In this document: piece by piece, positions 50,523 to 59,601 of the stretch
Numbering within the stretch: position 1 is the first letter of the stretch
Layout: every line of letters starts with the position of its first letter
Source: Herpetosiphon aurantiacus DSM 785
Lineage (GTDB): Bacteria; Chloroflexota; Chloroflexia; Chloroflexales; Herpetosiphonaceae
DNA: 64,000 bases
Direction: 5' to 3'
Assembly (NCBI GenBank): GCA_000018565.1
Contig: CP000875.1
Location: forward strand, 4,107,199 to 4,171,198
The notes under the pieces: generated by a model
Told to the model about the DNA's origin: nothing
Databases searched by the model: none
The model's input: the letters and a program-made list of their open reading frames with translations, nothing else
Made by a program: the position numbers and the translations under genes

Positions 50523-52601
50523 TCAATTCCGTGCTTTCAAGGCCGAAACGCTATTGACTGTGCGTTGCAAATCGCCGAGCGTAAAAGGTTTTTGTAGGAA
50601 TCCCGCCAGACCATCATTCAACAGTGGGTCGAGCATCGAATCGACACTATAGCCACTCATCAAAACAATTGGCACATCGGCGCGAATGGCCCGCAAGCCA
50701 TGGGCTGTATCGATGCCATTAAATTGGGGCATGGTCAAATCAAGCAGCACCAATTGATATTCATGGGCATGCTCACGAAAGACCTTGATCGCACTCTCAC
50801 CATCACTAAATCCTTGAACAGTTAGGCCTAAACGTTGCAGCATGCGTTCAGTAACCATGCGAACTGCTGGTTCATCGTCGATCAGCATCACGACATTATG
50901 AACTGAATGAACGTCCTCGTTCGGCGCTGCGGGGGTTGGCTGCAAGATCGAATGTGGTGGTAATAACACAGTGACCTCCGTTCCCATTTGCGGTTGGCTC
51001 CACACGGCAATTGACCCATGATGCGCTCGTACCATACCCAAAACAGCGGCTAAACCAAGGCCGCGTCCAGTAAACTTGGTACTAAAATAGGGATCAAACA
51101 TCAGCCGTTGGGTGCGAGCATCCATACCAACACCATTATCCCGAATACTCAGGGTGAGATAGCTGCCAGGCGCAAGTTTGGGTAAGCCAGTAGCGGTATG
51201 TGGAGCTTGGGTGTAGGTTTGGAGCTTGCTGGTAATCTGAATGGCTCCATAGCGATGCTCGATCGCTTCAACACTATTTTTGAAGATACTCAAGATCATT
51301 TGGCGGATTTGATTAACATCGCCTTTGAGTAGCCCTAATTGATCGTCAAGCTCATAGGTTATGCTGGTCGTTGGATGGGCCTGCTCACTAAACGTCGTGG
51401 TTAGCTCACGCAATTGCTCATTCAGATCGACCGTACTACTGACAAAAAGGCTGCCTCCGGTGTAGGCGACAATCTGCTGGGTTAGCTCGGTTGCTCGAAT
51501 TGCGAGCTTTTCGATCTCTTGCAGTTGGTGATAAATTGGGTGGGTCGGAATGAGATCGAGCAAACCAAGGCTAACATTGCCACGAATGCCCATCAAAATA
51601 TTGTTGAAATCGTGGGCGATGCCTCCGGCGAGCAGGCCAAGACTTTTGCGTTTTTCGCGTTCGTTGGCAAGTTGTTGGGCAGCTTCACGTTGTTGGATGG
51701 CCGTATGATCGCGAATTACTATCTGTACCGCTGTATTACCAGCAAAAGTTATGGGAATAATGGTCAACCTTAGGGGGATTTCTGGCGTTTTGGTTGTATC
51801 ATATTGCAGTTCGTGGCTCAGCGCTTGATTCGTAGTAATGGCCTGATCAAATAATTTTTGGATGGTATTCGATGTTTGTTCGAGCAAGCCTGCGAGATCG
51901 CTCCCAAGCAGTTGATGACGATTTTCAAAGCCTAACAATTCAATCCCAATTGCATTAATATAGACAATTCGGCCCGCCTGTTGCACTACAATGCCATCAG
52001 GCATGGCATCGAGCATCGCCCGATAATGTTGATCGATCAGGCTATTTGGTCGCCAAAGCGCTGCTTGAGCAATCGCATTACTGAGTTGTTGACAAACATT
52101 TGCCAAAATTTCCGCATCAGCTTGATTCAGCGTATCCACAATGCTCTCAACCATCAATACCCCGAGCAATTGTTGCTCAGCCAAGAGTGGAATACAGATC
52201 GACGATTGAATATGCGGATGGCTACGAATAAAATCGGGGTCTTGATCAACATAGGCAATCAAATAAGCTTGTTTGGTGCGGGCGCAACGCCCAACAATGC
52301 CCTGTTGGAAACTCAGTTGCTCAGGGTTATGCCCAAAGCCATGCTGACATTGCAGTTGCAAAATATCGGTGTGGGCGGCGTAAATGCTGATTAAGCTATT
52401 AGCAAAACTACGCGCAATCGCCGTCACAATTTGGCGATAGAGCATATCCAAGGGCAAGTTTTGGCCCAAAATCGTTTGCGTCTGTTCAAGCAAGCCACCA
52501 CGATCAGACTGGGGCTGAACAGCTTCGGCGGCATATTCATGGCGAGCAAGGCTAGCATGCTGGGCAACGGTGGGCTGTTCGCTGGCGTGGTGTGGGTCCA
52601 T
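50523..52601 (-). CDS. hybrid sensor histidine kinase (GAF-PAS-HK-REC)
   Basis: A 692-residue soluble kinase: a GAF domain (about 35-185) containing CQHGFGHNPEQLSFQQGIVGRCA, and a PAS domain (about 200-310). Next comes the H box LLAGGIAHDFNNIL, and the ATPase part with NSVEAIEHRYG, DNGVGMDARTQRLMFDPYFSTKF and GRGLGLAAVLG. A C-terminal receiver (about 565-690) has LIDDEPAVR, the phosphorylated Asp in VLLDLTMP, MSGYS and FLQKPF. No DNA-binding output is attached. No membrane segment, so it senses an internal cue. GGGAGG precedes the ATG. Confidence 0.93.
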   Translation of the reverse strand: MDPHHASEQPTVAQHASLARHEYAAEAVQPQSDRGGLLEQTQTILGQNLPLDMLYRQIVTAIARSFANSLISIYAAHTDILQLQCQHGFGHNPEQLSFQQGIVGRCARTKQAYLIAYVDQDPDFIRSHPHIQSSICIPLLAEQQLLGVLMVESIVDTLNQADAEILANVCQQLSNAIAQAALWRPNSLIDQHYRAMLDAMPDGIVVQQAGRIVYINAIGIELLGFENRHQLLGSDLAGLLEQTSNTIQKLFDQAITTNQALSHELQYDTTKTPEIPLRLTIIPITFAGNTAVQIVIRDHTAIQQREAAQQLANEREKRKSLGLLAGGIAHDFNNILMGIRGNVSLGLLDLIPTHPIYHQLQEIEKLAIRATELTQQIVAYTGGSLFVSSTVDLNEQLRELTTTFSEQAHPTTSITYELDDQLGLLKGDVNQIRQMILSIFKNSVEAIEHRYGAIQITSKLQTYTQAPHTATGLPKLAPGSYLTLSIRDNGVGMDARTQRLMFDPYFSTKFTGRGLGLAAVLGMVRAHHGSIAVWSQPQMGTEVTVLLPPHSILQPTPAAPNEDVHSVHNVVMLIDDEPAVRMVTERMLQRLGLTVQGFSDGESAIKVFREHAHEYQLVLLDLTMPQFNGIDTAHGLRAIRADVPIVLMSGYSVDSMLDPLLNDGLAGFLQKPFTLGDLQRTVNSVSALKARN

Positions 52602-52684
52602 ACGTCCTCCCTAGATCAGGATGGGACACAACGACAGAGTATAGTGGCTCGTTTCCTAGCAGTCTATAGTTCTTTTAGTGAGTC

Positions 52685-53893
52685 TTACCCATGACTTATT
52701 TCGCCCCACGCTTGTTGCAAGCGCTCGGTAATTGCCTGCCAATCGTAGTTGGCGGCCACGAAACGGCGAGCAGCCATCGCCAAGCCTTGGGCAAATTGGC
52801 GTTCATGCAGTAGTTTGAGGGTGGCTTGGGCAAATTCGGCAGGAGTATCGGCCAGCAAACAATGCTGGTTGGGCACTAAACCTGTTACGCCATCAGCGCC
52901 CATCGTAGTTGAGACCAGTGGAGTTTCGGTGGCTAAAGCTTCGAGTAGTTTGAGTCGCACGCCGCCGCCCATGCGCATGGGCAAGACGAACACGGCGGCT
53001 TGGTTGAAATAGGGCTGCACACTCGGCACATTTGGGATAATGTCGATCACGCTAGGCTGGGCTAATTGCAACACCGCCGGAGTTGGCGCACGCCCCACAA
53101 TCATCAACTTCGTCTCAGGTCGTTCAGCCCGAATCAAAGGCAATACTTCTTGAATAAACCAGCGCAGGGCATCGATATTCGGGCGAAAATCTAAGCTGCC
53201 AGTAAAAAGCAGCGTATTTGGATCATACTCACGTGGCATGTTTGGGCTAAATTGCTGACTATCAACCCCATTCGGTACAACATGCAGCGTTTTTTTGACC
53301 TCAATTTTTTGCAGCATGGTTCGATCTTCGGGCGAAACCACATACGTTTGATCAAGTTGGTTGCAAACGAAGCGTTCATAACGCGCCAATTTGCGCCATT
53401 GAATTGCCGAATAGAGCGCAGCATGCCAACGTTTGAGCTGTTGACGATCGGTTTGAGCAGCCCGTTGTTGCAACACATATTCAGCATTCCATTGATCAAG
53501 CGTCGCCGGAATGCCCCAACGTTGCGCTTGCAAGGCATATTGCGCCATCTCGATGCTTTCAGCTTGCACTAAATCAAAACGATTGGTGTTGAGCAAACTA
53601 GCCAAGGCCGAACGAAATGTTTCTGATGGTGCACGCAAAGCCATATCGGGCAACGGCGAGGTCAGGGTCGTCCAAGCGCGTTGGGTTAAATTGCGGCGCG
53701 GTGCAGGAATTAACGTTAAATGGCAATAGCGATTGAGCGGTTGAGCAGCGGCGCTAGCGCTGTGGCTCGGCGAGAGGCTTAAACACCATAATTCATGCTG
53801 GCGGCTTAGCTCACGCAGCAACTGAAACATGCGTTGTGTACCGCCGCTATTGGCTGGGTAGGCTGGGTATGGTGTCAGAAACAGAATTCGCAT
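52685..53893 (-). CDS. glycosyltransferase, GT4 family
   Basis: The 402 residues start with RILFLTPYPAYPANSGGTQRMF, the GT-B acceptor-side start. The donor half has LLFTGSLDFRPNIDALRWFI, KLMIVGRAPTPAV, IIPNVPSVQPYFNQAAVFVLPMRMGGGVRLKLLEALATETPLVST and ends at a helix. It transfers a sugar from a nucleotide donor, probably to a surface glycan or lipid. It starts 3 bases past the lipoprotein stop and has a weak ribosome site, so translation is probably coupled. Confidence 0.9.
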   Translation of the reverse strand: MRILFLTPYPAYPANSGGTQRMFQLLRELSRQHELWCLSLSPSHSASAAAQPLNRYCHLTLIPAPRRNLTQRAWTTLTSPLPDMALRAPSETFRSALASLLNTNRFDLVQAESIEMAQYALQAQRWGIPATLDQWNAEYVLQQRAAQTDRQQLKRWHAALYSAIQWRKLARYERFVCNQLDQTYVVSPEDRTMLQKIEVKKTLHVVPNGVDSQQFSPNMPREYDPNTLLFTGSLDFRPNIDALRWFIQEVLPLIRAERPETKLMIVGRAPTPAVLQLAQPSVIDIIPNVPSVQPYFNQAAVFVLPMRMGGGVRLKLLEALATETPLVSTTMGADGVTGLVPNQHCLLADTPAEFAQATLKLLHERQFAQGLAMAARRFVAANYDWQAITERLQQAWGEISHG

Positions 53894-53896
53894 CGG

Positions 53897-54316
53897 TCAA
53901 TCAGGGGTATTGCACAAGAAGAATTGAGCATCACGTCCAGCATGGTAGGCATAGCGCACGCCAGCAACTTCAAGCACCACGCGAAAACCTGGGGTCAGCA
54001 CCGCCCGCCCGATGCCACCATTATCGGAACAACCAAGATTACTGGCAGGCCACGTCAGGGCTTCATCGATCAGCACATTAATTTGCTCGGCTGGAGTCGC
54101 AAATTGGGCCTGATGCAAACTGATCACGGTTTGAGCATTGCCGGATACTGGCTGGCTGGGCATAGTTGGCTCCTGCGTCAGGGTTGGGATAACAGGACTG
54201 CTGGTTGGCAACGGTTGCGAAACAGCACCACAGCCGATCAACAGCCATGGGCTTACAAGCAGAGCAATGGTACAATTGAGCCGCTGTCGCCAACGACGAG
54301 AGCACGTAGTTTTCAT
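53897..54316 (-). CDS. small lipoprotein upstream of the glycosyltransferase
   Basis: The 139 residues carry a basic N-terminus and lipobox (LLIGC), a Ser/Thr/Pro linker (30-60), then a compact domain with EALTWPASNLGCSDNGG and YAYHAGRDAQFFLCNTPD, where two cysteines may bond. It lies 19 bases from the divergent inositol monophosphatase start and is coupled to the glycosyltransferase. Function unknown. Confidence 0.72.
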   Translation of the reverse strand: MKTTCSRRWRQRLNCTIALLVSPWLLIGCGAVSQPLPTSSPVIPTLTQEPTMPSQPVSGNAQTVISLHQAQFATPAEQINVLIDEALTWPASNLGCSDNGGIGRAVLTPGFRVVLEVAGVRYAYHAGRDAQFFLCNTPD

Positions 54317-54335
54317 AGCCCAAAGGATACCACAA

Positions 54336-55100
54336 ATGCGAAGTCATGCGATTGCCATTGCCAAAGCCGCAGGCCAAATTCTGCGCGATGGATTACGCAA
54401 TGAGCGTCAGATTCAACATAAAAGTGCCACCATCGATCTGGTTACCAATATCGATTTAGCCAGCGAAAAATTGATCGTCAGCCAACTGCGCGAACAATTT
54501 CCTGATCATCGGATTGTGGCCGAAGAATCGGGCGATGATGGTCGGACCGCCGAATATTGTTGGGTGATCGATCCACTTGATGGCACAACCAATTATGCCC
54601 ACGGTTTCCCATTCTTCGCGGTTTCAATTGCCTTATTGCACAACAACCAGCCAACAATTGGCGTGGTCTACGATCCATGGCGCGATGAATGTTTTGTCGG
54701 CGAGCGTGGGGTTGGCGCTTGGCTCAACGATCAACTATTGCATGTCACCAATACCGATACGGTTGATGCCGCCTTGCTGAGCACTGGCTTTCCTTACACA
54801 ATCCGCAGCAATCCCGATAACAACATCGCCGAATTTACCCGCATCGTGCTCAAAGCTCAAGCGATTCGCCGTGGCGGAGCCGCCGCCTTGGATATTTGTT
54901 ATGTGGCGGCTGGGCGCAGCGAAGGCCACTGGGAGCTAGGCCTCAAGCCTTGGGATACTGCCGCCGCCGCCGTGATTTTGGCCGAAGCTGGTGGCAAACT
55001 CAGTACCTGGACTGGCGCAGATTGGAATCCATGGATTGATCGCTTGGTAGCAACCAACGGGGCAGTCCATGCCGAATTGGTTAAATTATTACAAGCCTAA
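54336..55100 (+). CDS. suhB: inositol monophosphatase-family phosphatase
   Basis: The 254-residue enzyme should hydrolyse inositol-1-phosphate or a similar sugar phosphate with Mg. Motifs: EESGDDG (metal ligands), VIDPLDGTTNYAHGFPFFAVSIAL and WELGLKPWDTAAAAVILAEAGG. The ATG at 54336 with AAAGGA upstream is preferred to a longer upstream frame that overlaps the divergent lipoprotein gene. The symbol is by family; the substrate is not proven. Confidence 0.9.
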   Translation: MRSHAIAIAKAAGQILRDGLRNERQIQHKSATIDLVTNIDLASEKLIVSQLREQFPDHRIVAEESGDDGRTAEYCWVIDPLDGTTNYAHGFPFFAVSIALLHNNQPTIGVVYDPWRDECFVGERGVGAWLNDQLLHVTNTDTVDAALLSTGFPYTIRSNPDNNIAEFTRIVLKAQAIRRGGAAALDICYVAAGRSEGHWELGLKPWDTAAAAVILAEAGGKLSTWTGADWNPWIDRLVATNGAVHAELVKLLQA

Positions 55101-55117
55101 TTCACTATTGAGCCGAG

Positions 55118-55145
55118 AAAGCTCTTGCATCTGACAAGAGCTTTT
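55118..55145 (+). terminator. terminator of the inositol monophosphatase gene
   Basis: A 10-bp perfect stem (AAAGCTCTTG, 55118-55127, with 55135-55144) and TTTTGTGTT tail. Confidence 0.88.
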
Positions 55146-55654
55146 GTGTTGTGTTGATTTCCCTCACCCCCTCGCCCCCTCTCCCGCCTAGCAGGCGAGG
55201 GGGAATTCCTCCACCATGAACCATGGAACGCCCCCCGCCCACCGCCGTGGGCGAGGGGCCACCATTAACTGCCAACCTTATAAACCATTACAACGAGCAA
55301 TAACAATCAAGTTATTTTAGCATTCTACCAACAACATATTGGAAAAATTTCAGAACCTATCCAATTCACTAATTGCACTTTAGGGGATGCAGGGGGATGA
55401 AAACCCCTTGCGTTCCCCGCCTTGCGGCGGGGCGGAGGGGTGGTGATCATGATAAATCCTATTGATTCAACCAAACACTTGTGAGCACGAAGCGTTAGCA
55501 ACCGTATTCAACTTTGATTCAAGAAGCATGATAAATGATATGGATGACTAGCTCATTTCATTAATCATAGGTAAAAAAATTAGGGCCAATGGGCTATGGT
55601 CAATTTGGGCTAGGCCTGCGATAGTACCCCTGCATCATTGTTGCCTATTTTGGA
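55146..55654. repeat. REP-like repeats and GC-rich hairpin
   Basis: REP-like inverted units lie at 55158-55258. A second GC-rich element at about 55379-55442 has a CCCCGCCTTGCGGCGGGG hairpin. The rest (about 55443-55654) is AT-rich and holds no gene. Confidence 0.7.
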
Positions 55655-55660
55655 GTGTGT

Positions 55661-56670
55661 ATGCAGGTTATTCAGTATTGGTTACGGCCTAAACGGCGCT
55701 GGCTAATTGTCAGTGCCTTGATTTTTTGTTTGGTTGGCTCGGTGGCAGGCCAAGAACCTCAGGCCTTGGCGGGCGGCAGCACCAATTATCTGCCAGCCGT
55801 TATGTTTAACGCCGATTTGGATATTCACAATCGCCAATCGGTAGTGAATTTTTACCAAAATTATTATCTCACCTCGATGGCAGTCGATATTGGCTGGACA
55901 GGCAATGCCAGCACATGCACGCCAGGCACAACCACCCAAGCTTTCCGCGATACGGTTTTAGCCCGAATTAATTATTTTCGGCGTATGGCTGGCATGGGCA
56001 CGGTTACGTTTGATCCGGCTTTGAATGCCAAAGCTCAGCAAGCGGCCTTGATGATGAGTCGCAACCGCACGCTCAATCACAATCCGCCCAGCAATTGGCT
56101 GTGCTACAGCGCCGAAGGCAGCGAAGCCGCTGGCAAATCAAACTTGGCAGCTGGGGTAACCGCCAATGGCACTGGCGCGATTGTTTATACATGTCCGATG
56201 ACAACACGTCCAGCGTTGGGCATCGACGTTGGTTGTTATACCCACCGACGCTCAAAATGGGTACAGGCGATGTCAAAGCCCAAACTGGCACGCTCGATGC
56301 CAATAGTTTATGGGTGGTTGGCAACACTGGCCCACGCCCTGCCACCCGCACCGAATATATTGCGTGGCCGCCCGCAGGCTTTGTGCCTTTTATGAATGCC
56401 TACAAACGTTGGTCGTTTAGCTTACCCAACGCCAATTTTGCCAATGCTGTGGTGACCATGCAAAAGAGTGGCCAGTCGCAAGCCCTGACTATCGTCTCGC
56501 GCAGCAGTGGCAGTGGCGATAATACGATTGCTTGGGATGTTACGGGCTACAGCTCATGGCCAGCGCCTGCCACCGATATCACCTATACTGTGAATGTGAG
56601 TAATGTGGTGCAGAATGGCCAAACTCGTTCGTTCAGCTATCAGGTCACCGTGATTGACCCAAGTCGCTAG
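55661..56670 (+). pseudogene. CAP/SCP-domain secreted protein, frameshifted (copy 1)
   Basis: It starts at the ATG at 55661 (TGGAG upstream) with a signal peptide and GGSTNYLPAVMFN, followed by a CAP domain (LARINYFRRMAGM, AQQAALMMSRNRTLNHNPPS). Near 56181-56192 one base is missing relative to the intact paralogue downstream. The second frame continues with YMSDDNTSSVGHRRWLLYP and on to FSYQVTVIDPSR at 56670. The intact product would be about 336 residues. Either a recent pseudogene or a sequencing error; translation of the second half from an internal start is unlikely. Confidence 0.85.
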
Positions 56671-56747
56671 GGCGGATGGGCTATAGCCAAATCGCTCAAT
56701 TTTTGTCAAAATTCATTAATTAATTCACTCTACACTGGAGGCATGGT

Positions 56748-57776
56748 ATGCAGGTGGCATCTACTTGGCGGCGCAGCCGCTGGATCAGTTTGGTTGTAAC
56801 AAGTTTGTTGGTATTTGGCTTGGTGGCCCCACTTGCAGCCCAAGAACCCCAAGCTATCGCTGGCGGCAGCATGAATTATCTGCCTGCTGTGATGTCAAAC
56901 CCTGAACTTGATATCAATAACCGCCAATCGGTGGTCAATTTCTATACCAATTTCTACTTGCCAAGCGAAGGCGTAGCCGATGGCTGGACTGGCAGCCAAG
57001 CCAGTTGTAACGCTGGCACAACTAGCCAAGCCTATCGCGATGCAATTCTGTTGCGAGTTAATTATTTTCGTAAAATGGCGGGCATGGCCGCAGTCACCCT
57101 CAACGAGAGCTACAATAGCCAAGCCCAACAAGCGGCCTTGATGATGAGCCGCAACAATAGCCTCAGCCATAGCCCACCAACGTCATGGGCTTGCTACACC
57201 GCCGCAGGTAAAACTGCCGCAGGTAAATCGAATCTCTATTTGGGTCAAATTGGGCCAGGTGCAATTACGGGCTATATGCTTGATCCTGGGGCTGGCAATA
57301 GTGCCGCTGGTCACCGCCGCTGGATTCTATACCCGCAAAATAAATCTATTGGGACTGGCGATGTGCCCAGCCGTAGCGGTTATGCTGGCTCAAATGCACT
57401 CTACGTGATCACCAGTGATTTTGGCACGGCCAGACCTGCCACCCGCACCGAATATGTGCCATGGCCGCCAGCAGGTTTCGTGCCCTATCAAGTGGTGTTT
57501 GGGCGTTGGTCGTTTGCCTTGCATAACGGCAATTTTAGCAATGCAACCATCACAATGAGCCAAAATGGCACGAATATTCCCGTCACCAAAGAAACGGTTG
57601 CCACAGGCTTTGGCGAAAATACGATCGTTTGGATTCCCCAAGGCTACAACCATAGCTCAAGTTGGGCGCAGCCAAGCGCCGATACCACCTACACAGTCAC
57701 GATCAGCAATGTTGTGGTTAATTCGCAAAATCGCTCCTTCACCTATAATGTAACCGTGATTAATCCAAATCAATAG
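56748..57776 (+). CDS. CAP/SCP-domain secreted protein (copy 2)
   Basis: A 342-residue exported protein: signal peptide (1-29), GGSMNYLPAVMSN, a CAP domain (about 60-220) with LLRVNYFRKMAGM, NSLSHSPPTSWACY and AGHRRWILYPQNKSIGTGDV, and a C-terminal beta-sandwich (about 230-340) with FGRWSFALHNGNF and TYTVTISNVV. CAP proteins bind sterols, lipids or other ligands outside the cell. It is the intact tandem copy of the broken gene 78 bases upstream. Confidence 0.9.
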   Translation: MQVASTWRRSRWISLVVTSLLVFGLVAPLAAQEPQAIAGGSMNYLPAVMSNPELDINNRQSVVNFYTNFYLPSEGVADGWTGSQASCNAGTTSQAYRDAILLRVNYFRKMAGMAAVTLNESYNSQAQQAALMMSRNNSLSHSPPTSWACYTAAGKTAAGKSNLYLGQIGPGAITGYMLDPGAGNSAAGHRRWILYPQNKSIGTGDVPSRSGYAGSNALYVITSDFGTARPATRTEYVPWPPAGFVPYQVVFGRWSFALHNGNFSNATITMSQNGTNIPVTKETVATGFGENTIVWIPQGYNHSSSWAQPSADTTYTVTISNVVVNSQNRSFTYNVTVINPNQ

Positions 57777-57805
57777 CCGCTTTTTCCAATAAAATCCTCA
57801 ATTCA

Positions 57806-57836
57806 GACCGACAGTAGCCCCGAGTTACTGTCGGTC
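57806..57836 (+). terminator. hairpin after the CAP-domain gene
   Basis: An 11-bp perfect stem (GACCGACAGTA, 57806-57816, with 57826-57836) and 9-base loop, 29 bases past the stop. The T tail is poor, so read-through into the glycosyltransferase is possible. Confidence 0.75.
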
Positions 57837-57858
57837 GTGATCTGTGCTGGAGGTGCGT

Positions 57859-58980
57859 GTGGCTCCCAAAATTGCTTTTATTCGTAAGGGGCGCTGGCCG
57901 TTGGCGAATGTGCGAACCGCCGAAGCACTGCGTGCTCAATTCCCCGAATACGAACTCCGTGAGATCGATTTAATTCCCATCATTCGACGCAAGCCTGCCT
58001 TGGTTGCATTAAACGGCTGGTGGACATTACGCCAATATGCTGGCGATTTGGCCATGCGGCGACGTGGCCCCAAAGATGCCTTTTTGATCACTAGTTATAT
58101 TTTCCGTGCTGTCAAGCATTTAGTGGCCGATTTACTGCGCGATGACGACTATCTGTTTAGTTTTCAGATGCAATCATTATTTGATGCTAGCGTGCCAAAT
58201 ATCCCGCATTTTGTCTATACCGACCATACCTTGCTGGCAAATCGTCAATATCCAGGCTTTAATCCGGCTTCACTCTATCACCCTGAATGGATGAAGTTAG
58301 AGCCAACAATTTATCAAAATGCCAATTTAGTCTTTACACGTTCCAATCATGTTTCACGTTCACTAGTCGAAGATTACCATTGTGATCCAGCCAAAGTACG
58401 TTGTGTTTACGCTGGCAGCAATGCTCCGGTGATCAGCGAACCGCCTGATCCAGCTCGCTATGCCAGCCAAAATATTGTCTATGTTGGGATAGATTGGGAG
58501 CGTAAAGGCGGCCCTGAATTGCTGCAAGCTTTCGCCCAAGTGCGGGCGGTTTATCCCAATGCCACCTTGACGATCATCGGCGCAAACCCTCAAACCAATC
58601 AGCCAGGGGTTGAGGTGATTGGGCGGATTCCGGTTGAGCAATTACCGCACTATTATCAACGCGCCGCCGTCTTTTGCATGCCCACCAAACTTGAGCCATT
58701 TGGCATCGTCACGATTGAAGCCATGAACTATTGGCTGCCTGTGGTTTCAACCAATCTTGGAGCCATGCCCGATTTTATCGAGCACGATCACAACGGCTAT
58801 TTGGTCGAACCAGGCACGGTTGATCAACTAGCCACCGCCTTGATCAAGCTGGTTGGCGATCCTGAACGCTGTCGGCGTTTTGGGGCACGCAGTGTCGAAA
58901 TTGCGGCACGGTATCGCTGGGAATCGGTTGGTTCGGCTATGCGTGAGGCAATTATCCAGAACATAGAGCATAGAACATAA
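57859..58980 (+). CDS. glycosyltransferase, GT4 family
   Basis: The 373 residues show the GT-B fold: NVRTAEALRAQFPEYEL near the start; FVYTDHTLLANRQYPGFNP; YVGIDWERKGGPELLQAFAQV; RAAVFCMPTKLEPFGIVTIEAMNYWLPVVSTNLGAMPDFI, which contains the E-x7-E motif of GT4. The acceptor is unknown. The GTG at 57859 with GGAGG six bases upstream is the likely start. The last codons and the stop codon (NIEHRT-stop) are made by the GAACATAGAGCATAGAACATA repeat word, so the repeat has run into the gene end. Confidence 0.86.
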   Translation: MAPKIAFIRKGRWPLANVRTAEALRAQFPEYELREIDLIPIIRRKPALVALNGWWTLRQYAGDLAMRRRGPKDAFLITSYIFRAVKHLVADLLRDDDYLFSFQMQSLFDASVPNIPHFVYTDHTLLANRQYPGFNPASLYHPEWMKLEPTIYQNANLVFTRSNHVSRSLVEDYHCDPAKVRCVYAGSNAPVISEPPDPARYASQNIVYVGIDWERKGGPELLQAFAQVRAVYPNATLTIIGANPQTNQPGVEVIGRIPVEQLPHYYQRAAVFCMPTKLEPFGIVTIEAMNYWLPVVSTNLGAMPDFIEHDHNGYLVEPGTVDQLATALIKLVGDPERCRRFGARSVEIAARYRWESVGSAMREAIIQNIEHRT

Positions 58981-59345
58981 GGGGCTAGGGGTCAGGGGTC
59001 AGGGGCTAGGGATCGGGGGCTTGCTTTTAACGCAGAGAATATGAGGTTATGAATTAGCTGTAATGGCTTATAGCATTAACAACCAGTTTCATCATACCCT
59101 CACCCCCGACCCCTCTCCCACTGCGGTGGGCGAGGGGAGCGCTGCTGGAGAGGTTTCCCCTCGCTTCGCTTGCGGGAGAGAGAGCTAGGGGGTGAGGGCA
59201 TGACATTCACTGTCAACCGAATAAATCTTTACAACCTCATGCTTCTTTGTGGTTAAAACTCCCTCGCCACTGAATCCTGACCCCTAACTCCTCCTGTTTT
59301 GCCTTTTGATTTTTGACTTCTGATTTTGCTCTATGCTCTATGCTC
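58981..59345. repeat. repeat-filled gap before the lysine operon
   Basis: GGGGTCAGGGGTCAGGGG words (58981-59015), TTTTAACGCAGAGAAT (59025-59041), a REP-like inverted pair (59094-59202), CTGAATCCTGACCCC (59270-59285), TTTTGATTTTTGACTTCTG (59305-59324) and GCTCTATGCTCTATGCTC (59328-59345). No gene is seen. Confidence 0.78.
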
Positions 59346-59358
59346 TTAAACTCGTCAC

Positions 59359-59387
59359 TTGACAAACTCAAACCTGCCTGCTATGCT
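59359..59387 (+). promoter_or_regulatory. promoter of the lysine biosynthesis operon
   Basis: TTGACA (59359-59364), a 17-bp spacer and TATGCT (59382-59387). Transcription should start near 59394, 30 bases before the leader peptide ATG. Confidence 0.85.
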
Positions 59388-59423
59388 TCGCCGCAGAACT
59401 TTTGGTTTGTGGAGTTTCTTACT

Positions 59424-59510
59424 ATGTTCAGTCAACAATTGTACCTGAACTCGAAAAAACGTAGCGCAAAGAAGCCAGGCAGCGAGTCTGGGTTATTGCG
59501 TCGCGTCTAA
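59424..59510 (+). CDS. lysine operon leader peptide (28 residues)
   Basis: The 28-codon ORF begins at ATG 59424 with GGAG nine bases upstream and ends in TAA at 59508-59510. It holds four lysine codons in two pairs: codons 11-12 (AAA AAA, 59454-59459) and 16-17 (AAG AAG, 59469-59474). A perfect intrinsic terminator follows 33 bases after its stop, and the next gene encodes the first enzyme of lysine synthesis. A leader rich in the end product's codons ahead of a terminator is the layout of ribosome-mediated attenuation. Too short to be an enzyme. Confidence 0.8.
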   Translation: MFSQQLYLNSKKRSAKKPGSESGLLRRV

Positions 59511-59547
59511 GCAACACTTCACGCGCTCAATAAACACCAAGGCTCGC
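59482..59547 (+). promoter_or_regulatory. possible antiterminator pairing in the lys leader
   Basis: GCGAGTCT (59482-59489) can pair with AGGCTCGC (59540-59547) in eight base pairs including one G-U. The second arm overlaps the 5' arm of the terminator (59543-59549), so both structures cannot form together. The first arm lies just after the Lys16-Lys17 codons. A third small hairpin (CGCGT 59502-59506 with ACGCG 59521-59525) is blocked while a ribosome is at the stop codon. Confidence 0.6.
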
Positions 59548-59570
59548 CGCAACCAACGGCGAGTTTTTTT
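59543..59570 (+). terminator. attenuator terminator of the lysine operon
   Basis: A 7-bp GC-rich stem (CTCGCCG, 59543-59549, with CGGCGAG, 59557-59563), a 7-base loop and seven T (59564-59570). It lies inside the operon leader, upstream of all enzyme genes. Confidence 0.92.
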
Positions 59571-59601
59571 GTATCCAACGTCGGTTTGAAAGGATTTTCC
59601 C

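Noticed and set aside
59394-59600. Lysine riboswitch (L box) upstream of the lysine operon
   Set aside because: The leader is too short for the five-helix L box before the terminator, and a Lys-rich leader ORF fills most of it.
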